A stretch of DNA of 64,000 nucleotides, taken from assembly GCA_945874535.1 (NCBI GenBank), contig CAMCGZ010000004.1, forward strand, positions 62,001 to 126,000. The letters run 5' to 3'. Made by a program: the position numbers and the translations under genes. Below the pieces are notes generated by a model, which was given only the letters and a program-made list of their open reading frames with translations, made no database searches and had not been told where the DNA came from. Source of the DNA: Bdellovibrio sp. ZAP7. Its GTDB lineage: Bacteria; Bdellovibrionota; UBA1018; CAIMNF01. Shown piece by piece: positions 59,108 through 64,000 of the stretch (within the stretch, counting starts at the first letter, position 1; every line of letters begins with the position of its first letter).

Positions 59108-61303
59108 TCATCTGTGGAAAGAACCGCGCTCAGCGAATCTCCGGAGAGCATCACTCGGCTCGAATCTCATCCCGTAAATTTTCGAGAGTTCGCTCAAACG
59201 CTCCACGACCTGCTTCAGACCGCGGTCGTAGGCATAACGGAGCAAACCACCCCGGAAGGGCGGGAAACCGGTTCCCATGATCATGCCGAGGTCCACATCA
59301 TGAGAGGACTCGACGACTCCCTCATCGAGGCACCGGGCGGCTTCATTGACCATGCTGAGTACACACCGGTCGACCATCTCCTCAACGGAAATTTTCCCGT
59401 CAACCGGAGTGATCCCGAGCAGGTCGTAGATCCCCGAGTCGAATTTGCGCTCAGAGCGATCCTTGCCCTCATAGAGATAGAAGCCGGCACCGGACTTGCG
59501 CCCGAGGCGCTTCTCGTTCAGCAAGCGTTCAAAGGTCCGCGGGGGAGACATCCGATCACCGAAAGCATCGTGCAGGATATGCCCGACCTTGTCGCCGACG
59601 TCGAGACCGACCTCGTCGATGAGTTCAATCGGCCCCATCGGCATTCCGAAATCGAGCATCGCGCGATCGAGTTCCTCGATCCGCACCCCGTCGGAAACCA
59701 TGATGGCCGCCTCGGTCAGGTAGGGCATCAGCAGACGATTGACCAGGAACCCGGGACCGTCCTTCACCACGATCGGAGTCTTACCGATCTGCTTTGAGAA
59801 TTGGAAAATTTGCGAGACCGCCTGATCAGAGGACTTCTCACCGCGAATGACTTCGACGAGCGGCATCTTGTGGACCGGGTTGAAAAAATGCATGCCACAA
59901 AAGCGCTCCGGATGCTTCATTACGGATTGCATCTGGCTCACCGGCAGAGACGAAGTATTGGTCGCGATCACGCAATCGGCACCCACATGGTCTTCCAACT
60001 CTTTGAGTACGGACTGTTTCACGTCCATGCGTTCGACCACAGCCTCGATCACCACTTCAGAAGAACGGAAACCGTCGAAGGTCGTGGTGGGTGCGATTCG
60101 CGCCAACTTCTGATCGAACTGCCTTGAAGTAATGGATTTGCGCTTCAGACTTTTTTTGAAAAGTGCCAAAGCGGATTGGATTCCGATCTCGAGTCCGGGC
60201 AAACCGATGTCTTTCATCCGGACACTCACGCCTTTGTCGGCCAATAGGTGGGCGATCCCTCCGCCCATGACTCCGGCACCGAGAACAGCCGCACTCTGGA
60301 TTTTCTTGGTCTCGGCAGTGCGTCCCTCGGGCAAACCGGTCGCTTTCTTCACTCCTTCCGTCATGAAGAAAATCCGGATGCAATTTTTGGATACCGAAGT
60401 GGCTGCCATTTCACCGAAACCGCGAGCCTCGCGCTTCATCGCTTCTTCACGACGGGATCCACGGAAATCAGCGCCGTATCCGGTTCCCGTCTCCTCGATC
60501 ACATCGATCGCTGCGAGAGGGGCAGGATATTTACCTTTGGTTTTCGACAACACGCCCTCACGGGCCTTCTTAAATACGACACTGCGTCCGAGCGGATTGT
60601 TCTCGAGCAACTTCCCGGCGATTCCACCCATTCCGCCCAATTTCGGTTCACGGGCGATCCGATCGCCGCGCTTCAGACGATCCAGATTCCGGATCACCCA
60701 GGCGGTGGCGTTCTCTTCAAAATCCTCTTTGACCAGACAAGCATCGGCCAATCCGGTTTTTTCAGCCTTTTCTCCGGTCAGGGTTTTTCCAGAAAGGATG
60801 AGATCCAGTGCGGTCGCAATGCCGACTTTCCATGGCATCCGGACGCATCCGCCCATCCCCGGAATGACTCCGAGAAGCGTTTCTGGAAGACCGATCCGGG
60901 CCGATGGATCGTTCGACATCACAATCGCTGAGCTAGCCAGAGAGAGCTCGCAACCGCCTCCCATGCACGTCCCATTGATGGCAACCACTCGTGGAAAAGG
61001 GAGATCTTCCCACTCATTCAGCAGCTTTTGACCTGCTTCCGAAAGGGCTTGGGCCTCAGCAGCTGTCTTGGCGGCTTGGAACAAAGTGATATCGGCGCCG
61101 GCGATGAAGTTTCCGGGCTTTCCCGACACGAGAATCAGGGCCTCGATTTCAGAGGCCTTGGATTTCAACAGTGGAATCAAAGCTTCGAACTCGGCCATGA
61201 CTTCCCGATTGAACTTGTTGACCTTCTCCCCTTTCAGATCGAAACGGAGAAAAGCGAGAGAACGGCCCGAAACTTGACGGACTTGAAGATCAAAATGATT
61301 CAT
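59108..61303 (-). CDS. Multifunctional beta-oxidation enzyme (FadB/FadJ-like alpha subunit)
   Basis: A 731-aa enzyme joining enoyl-CoA hydratase/isomerase and 3-hydroxyacyl-CoA dehydrogenase. The hydratase shows GNFIAGADI, NGTCMGGGCELSLA, LPETLLGVIPGMGG. The dehydrogenase has AAVLGAGVMGGGIAHLLA (NAD site), IATNTSSLPVSQM, MHFFNPVHKMPLVEVI and GPGFLVNRLL. The thiolase partner is not here. ATG 61303 gives MNHFDLQV; a longer open frame to 61582 lies in the upstream gene. FadB or FadJ is not decided. Confidence 0.94.
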   Translation of the reverse strand: MNHFDLQVRQVSGRSLAFLRFDLKGEKVNKFNREVMAEFEALIPLLKSKASEIEALILVSGKPGNFIAGADITLFQAAKTAAEAQALSEAGQKLLNEWEDLPFPRVVAINGTCMGGGCELSLASSAIVMSNDPSARIGLPETLLGVIPGMGGCVRMPWKVGIATALDLILSGKTLTGEKAEKTGLADACLVKEDFEENATAWVIRNLDRLKRGDRIAREPKLGGMGGIAGKLLENNPLGRSVVFKKAREGVLSKTKGKYPAPLAAIDVIEETGTGYGADFRGSRREEAMKREARGFGEMAATSVSKNCIRIFFMTEGVKKATGLPEGRTAETKKIQSAAVLGAGVMGGGIAHLLADKGVSVRMKDIGLPGLEIGIQSALALFKKSLKRKSITSRQFDQKLARIAPTTTFDGFRSSEVVIEAVVERMDVKQSVLKELEDHVGADCVIATNTSSLPVSQMQSVMKHPERFCGMHFFNPVHKMPLVEVIRGEKSSDQAVSQIFQFSKQIGKTPIVVKDGPGFLVNRLLMPYLTEAAIMVSDGVRIEELDRAMLDFGMPMGPIELIDEVGLDVGDKVGHILHDAFGDRMSPPRTFERLLNEKRLGRKSGAGFYLYEGKDRSERKFDSGIYDLLGITPVDGKISVEEMVDRCVLSMVNEAARCLDEGVVESSHDVDLGMIMGTGFPPFRGGLLRYAYDRGLKQVVERLSELSKIYGMRFEPSDALRRFAERGSFHR

Positions 61304-61329
61304 ATTCCGAAAGTTTAGGCTCTCCGGGA

Positions 61330-61974
61330 TTAGAAGTAAATGCCCACACCGGCGCCGACCGACCATGACGCACTCCGACTCAAACTCATCGCCGACTCCC
61401 ATCCCACCGGACTCCCTGGAACCGTATTGGAGTCGGACCCTTTGTCGCCGGAATGAAGCCTGAGATCCAACCAGGCGGACAAAAGGCGCTCGAAAGAGTA
61501 CCAAAGTCCCGCACCTGCAAAACCCTCCCTCCCCTCCCAACGGGATTGGAAACCCGGCGCCTCGAGGGTGCCTGAAATCCAATGAAACCCCCCGCTCAAG
61601 AAGGGTTCGAGTCCCGCCGACCTGCCGAAAGGAAAGACCCTACCTCCCAATGTCCAGGCCCGCCCCGAACTCCGGTACAGGGGCCCGAAACCGTCAAACC
61701 AGAAGTCTTGGGTCTGCTCTTGCCTCGAAACAAATCCCTGCAGGTAGGCCCCCCAACGAACACCTGCTTCCCACCCGCTTCGGAAACCGGGAAGCTCGAC
61801 CACCTCCGGAACACCCAAGAGTGAGTGCGATTCCGCTCCTCCGCCGAAGTGGAATCGCCACTGCGGCCCCGCCTCGGTCTCGACACCGTGAGTCCAGTCG
61901 GATGCGCGGGCAGGCTCCACGAATAATGCCGCCATCAATAAAAACAGGGTTTGCAAGACTCGGATGCGCCACAC
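61330..61974 (-). CDS. Small outer-membrane beta-barrel-like protein
   Basis: A 214-aa precursor with a signal peptide (VLQTLFLLMAALFVEPARA). The mature chain is rich in Gly, Ser, Trp and Phe with alternating strands (WEAGVRWGAYLQGFVS, FEPFLSGGFHWISG-like segments) and ends GAGVGIYF with C-terminal Phe. GTG 61974 with AAGGA upstream. Not matched to a named family. Upstream of fadB-like gene. Confidence 0.7.
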   Translation of the reverse strand: MWRIRVLQTLFLLMAALFVEPARASDWTHGVETEAGPQWRFHFGGGAESHSLLGVPEVVELPGFRSGWEAGVRWGAYLQGFVSRQEQTQDFWFDGFGPLYRSSGRAWTLGGRVFPFGRSAGLEPFLSGGFHWISGTLEAPGFQSRWEGREGFAGAGLWYSFERLLSAWLDLRLHSGDKGSDSNTVPGSPVGWESAMSLSRSASWSVGAGVGIYF

Positions 61975-61998
61975 GCCCCAGTCCTTGCAAGAATCGGC

Positions 61999-63210
61999 TC
62001 AGCTTTGGGGTGTCGCTGTCTGAGCCAGATCTGGACGCTGCTCTCTTTTGGCCAATAAATCGAACATTCTTTTCGCGACTTCGAAACCGCCATGAATGCC
62101 GGCAGAGGGAAGGGATTCCTCACCGATCAGAAACAAATTGGGCACACCTGTCTCGAGAGGAAGAGAGGATGTCTCGTCGTAGACCAGGCGTTCTAGCGGA
62201 ATACGGCTCAAATCATCAAAGGGATGCAGCCGCGGAAGATCGACGGTTTCGGCCCGCTCAGGATCCCTGACATCCGGCACCACTTTACGGAGATTGTATT
62301 CCAGATCCGGAATCAGTTTCTGACAGACTGCCAGCATTCGCTCCGCAATGCGCCGCTGCTCGTCCCGGGCCAGGGTCGATTCGCTCATGGGAAGGGTGAT
62401 TCGCAACCGGAACTGCCCCTTCCCTTCACGGAGAACCTCAAGCACCGGGGCCCCTGACTCCACCACCAGCATCCGTGTTCCGAGTCCCGGTGGAATCACA
62501 TCCGGCGCACACTCGAAACGGACATCGAAGGTCCACCCGGAGGGCTTCGACCTGAGATCGAGATCCTCACTCATCATCGAACGGAGGTGGTCCAATTGGC
62601 AGGCGAGGATCCCATACCGGGCAGCCACCATCCGCGACGTCCCGAGTAACTGCACCCCCACAAAATTCTTACGATCGAGAAAAATCCTGCGCAATTGCCC
62701 GGGCCGGGCCACATGTGCTCCCCACTCTTCGAGGCGGGATAAAAGTCTCCGGGTCACCCAACCGCTTTCACCATCGTGATAAACAGTTCCGTTCACCTGA
62801 TTCAAAAGCTCCATACCGGCAGCGCCTGGGTCGAATGCAACACCCGGGTCCCGACCGAGCTGCAGGCAACGCAATCCGCGGAAAAACTCAGGACTCGCCA
62901 TGACGTTTGAAGCCGGATCCTTCCCGAAGTGGAACTTGAACTCCTCTTTACGTTCTTCGTCGTCGCTCACCACCCGGAAACGATGTCCGGGACTCAAAAC
63001 CTGGATCGGATCACCATCGCGATCCGGCCAAGCGGACGGATTCCAATCAAAATCCCCGAGAGCTTGCCGGGGAAGAACGTTAGCACCGGAGTGATGGCCC
63101 AGAGGGAGAATCAGCACGCGAAGATCCGAACGGAGAAGCTTACGGGCGGCCCAAAGAGCCGCCGGGTGTTCTCCGATGATCACAAAATCGTACTGTGAGA
63201 AAAAATCCAT
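61999..63210 (-). CDS. FAD-type NAD(P)-binding oxidoreductase, degenerate nucleotide motif
   Basis: A 403-aa protein shaped like phytoene-desaturase or amine-oxidase-type flavoproteins. The first strand-turn is VIIGEHPAALWAARKLL, where the usual GxGxxG is reduced to GEHPAA. The C-terminal FAD-contact segment is normal: GVPNLFLIGEESLPSAGIHGGFEVAKRM. The middle binds an unknown substrate. It could bind FAD weakly or act as a pseudoenzyme. Lies 11 nt after waaA. Confidence 0.7.
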   Translation of the reverse strand: MDFFSQYDFVIIGEHPAALWAARKLLRSDLRVLILPLGHHSGANVLPRQALGDFDWNPSAWPDRDGDPIQVLSPGHRFRVVSDDEERKEEFKFHFGKDPASNVMASPEFFRGLRCLQLGRDPGVAFDPGAAGMELLNQVNGTVYHDGESGWVTRRLLSRLEEWGAHVARPGQLRRIFLDRKNFVGVQLLGTSRMVAARYGILACQLDHLRSMMSEDLDLRSKPSGWTFDVRFECAPDVIPPGLGTRMLVVESGAPVLEVLREGKGQFRLRITLPMSESTLARDEQRRIAERMLAVCQKLIPDLEYNLRKVVPDVRDPERAETVDLPRLHPFDDLSRIPLERLVYDETSSLPLETGVPNLFLIGEESLPSAGIHGGFEVAKRMFDLLAKREQRPDLAQTATPQS

Positions 63211-63221
63211 TCCGATTCAGC

Positions 63222-64000
63222 CTACCGGATGGCTCGACAGCTTTCAAGGAGACGCAGATAAGCCTGTCTCTTCGTGTCCAAAAACGGAGTCTGCCTTTGC
63301 ACTTTCCAGGGTTCGCGTTTCAGCCAATCGGAGATCTCCTTCGAATCCCGACAAACCGTCAGGATTCCGGCCTCGACCAACTCAGGGACCTCGGGAAAAC
63401 GATAAGCATTCGTCGGTCCACACATGACCTGCAATCCGGCCACGGCTGGCTCGATCGTGGAATGAATTCCCTGGTGGAACCCCCCCCCGACGAACGCCCA
63501 ATCGGCCACTGGATACAATTCGACCAGAATGCCCATTTCATCGACCAGTAAATACCGTCCCGAGATCGCCTGTTCCAGATCGTACCGGATCCGCTCCAGA
63601 TGGGTCGGACTCAAATCGTGCGGAACCACGACCAGACTCCCCGGCAGCAGGTCGGCGTGAGCCAGCAATTCCTGCAAGTCGGCAGACCAGGCACTGCCCA
63701 CCACACCGATCGGCTGGGGCAGTGCTGCGATCCGATCGCGCCAAAAGATGACCCTCTCCCCCGGCGGACGGGAAATCCTCCTCGCCACCCGTTCATAACG
63801 GGGATCACTCCCGTGCTCGACTTCAGCCCCCGGAAACCAAGTCCTGAGAACCTCACCCGACCCGGGACGGTTGCAGTAAAAAACCAATTCGGGTAGCGCG
63901 GCAGGGGCGAAAATCCTGGAAATCCATTTGAGAGAGGGACGTTCCTCCGCATTGATCACCACGACCCGGACTCCGAGTTTTCTGGCGGCAATCAAAGCCC
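63222..64000 (-). CDS. waaA: 3-deoxy-D-manno-octulosonate transferase, 5' end outside window
   Basis: The C-terminal part of a Kdo transferase, which adds Kdo to lipid A. The frame is open to the window end (A-L-I-A-A-R-K), so the start is missing. VVGSAWSADLQELL, LVVVPHDLSPTHLERI, YPVADWAFVGGGFHQGIHSTIEPAV and GPTNAYRFPEVPELVEAG are GT-B features of the family. It supports an LPS-bearing outer membrane. Confidence 0.92.
   Translation of the reverse strand, partial: ALIAARKLGVRVVVINAEERPSLKWISRIFAPAALPELVFYCNRPGSGEVLRTWFPGAEVEHGSDPRYERVARRISRPPGERVIFWRDRIAALPQPIGVVGSAWSADLQELLAHADLLPGSLVVVPHDLSPTHLERIRYDLEQAISGRYLLVDEMGILVELYPVADWAFVGGGFHQGIHSTIEPAVAGLQVMCGPTNAYRFPEVPELVEAGILTVCRDSKEISDWLKREPWKVQRQTPFLDTKRQAYLRLLESCRAIR

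Noticed and set aside
61304-61582. 93-residue extension of the FadB-like protein
   Set aside because: Lies inside the upstream outer-membrane gene and has no domain; a -10-like TAAACT lies 8 nt before ATG 61303.
1-64000. Insertion sequences, phage, integrase or toxin-antitoxin genes
   Set aside because: None of the frames showed transposase, integrase or toxin motifs, and no long terminal inverted repeats were found by reading.

Overview
The window is a gene-dense stretch of a Gram-negative (diderm) bacterial chromosome. LPS Kdo transferase, a LolC-type lipoprotein releaser, a TonB-dependent receptor and several outer-membrane-type proteins support this. I infer a Bdellovibrionota/Oligoflexia-like or related deltaproteobacterial lineage. 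The hints are a cysteine-rich ferrochelatase, orphan HAMP-like membrane proteins, many secreted hydrolases and a Hint-domain lipoprotein, but the sequence alone does not prove the phylum. No insertion sequence, phage, CRISPR array or origin was seen. Genes are tightly packed, start and stop codons overlap often, and TTG/GTG starts are common.

Layout. 1-3625 (+): 3' part of NADP isocitrate dehydrogenase, a phytochelatin-synthase-like protease and gamma-glutamyltransferase, the last two pointing to glutathione turnover. 3631-9481 (-): methionine operon (homocysteine methyltransferase/methylene-THF reductase, cobalamin-dependent MetH, small unknown). 9552-11505 (+): HAMP-like membrane protein, PilZ protein, TrmO. 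11472-16821: unknown protein, two NAD-dependent epimerase-like proteins, CorA and a secreted unknown. 16874-18508: ferrochelatase divergent from a cyclophilin. 18521-26944 (-): six-gene operon of GNAT, PEP-synthase-like dikinase, UbiA-like prenyltransferase, acyl/aryl-AMP ligase, P450 and BtaA-like aminocarboxypropyl transferase, which looks like an uncharacterised biosynthetic system. 26998-31861 (+): large FtsX-type permease, ceramidase-like protein, diacylglycerol kinase and PLA2-like protein, a lipid-themed stretch. 31842-35055 (-): secreted unknowns, a second HAMP-like protein and a Hint lipoprotein. 35199-41409: HU-like protein, Fur-family regulator, Tex, SEC-C protein, outer-membrane protein, tRNA-Leu and a PP2C-cNMP phosphatase. 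41488-42411: secreted metalloprotease. 42535-48296: pterin locus with two PTPS/QueD-family proteins and an ABC importer on one strand, and sepiapterin reductase with a TonB receptor divergently on the other. 48302-52038: GltX, cytochrome c, a sigma-region-4-like/anti-sigma zinc-finger membrane protein and a secreted unknown. 52151-55504 (+): tRNA-Val, DCC/unknown/HTTM trio, metzincin lipoprotein and ribosome hibernation factor. 55565-61303 (-): riboflavin genes ribE-ribBA-ribH, LolC and a FadB/FadJ-like multifunctional enzyme. 61330-64000 (-): outer-membrane protein, FAD-type oxidoreductase and the 3' part of waaA.

A recurring promoter layout stands out. At about ten genes a TTGnnn -35 and a TAnnnT-like -10, spaced 16-18 nt, end only 6-9 nt before the start codon. 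This predicts leaderless mRNAs. Other genes (HU-like, TTG-start epimerase, metalloprotease) keep clear Shine-Dalgarno leaders, so the window appears to mix two translation-initiation modes. The two most interesting gene systems are the 18521-26944 operon and the divergent pterin/transport locus at 42535-48296.
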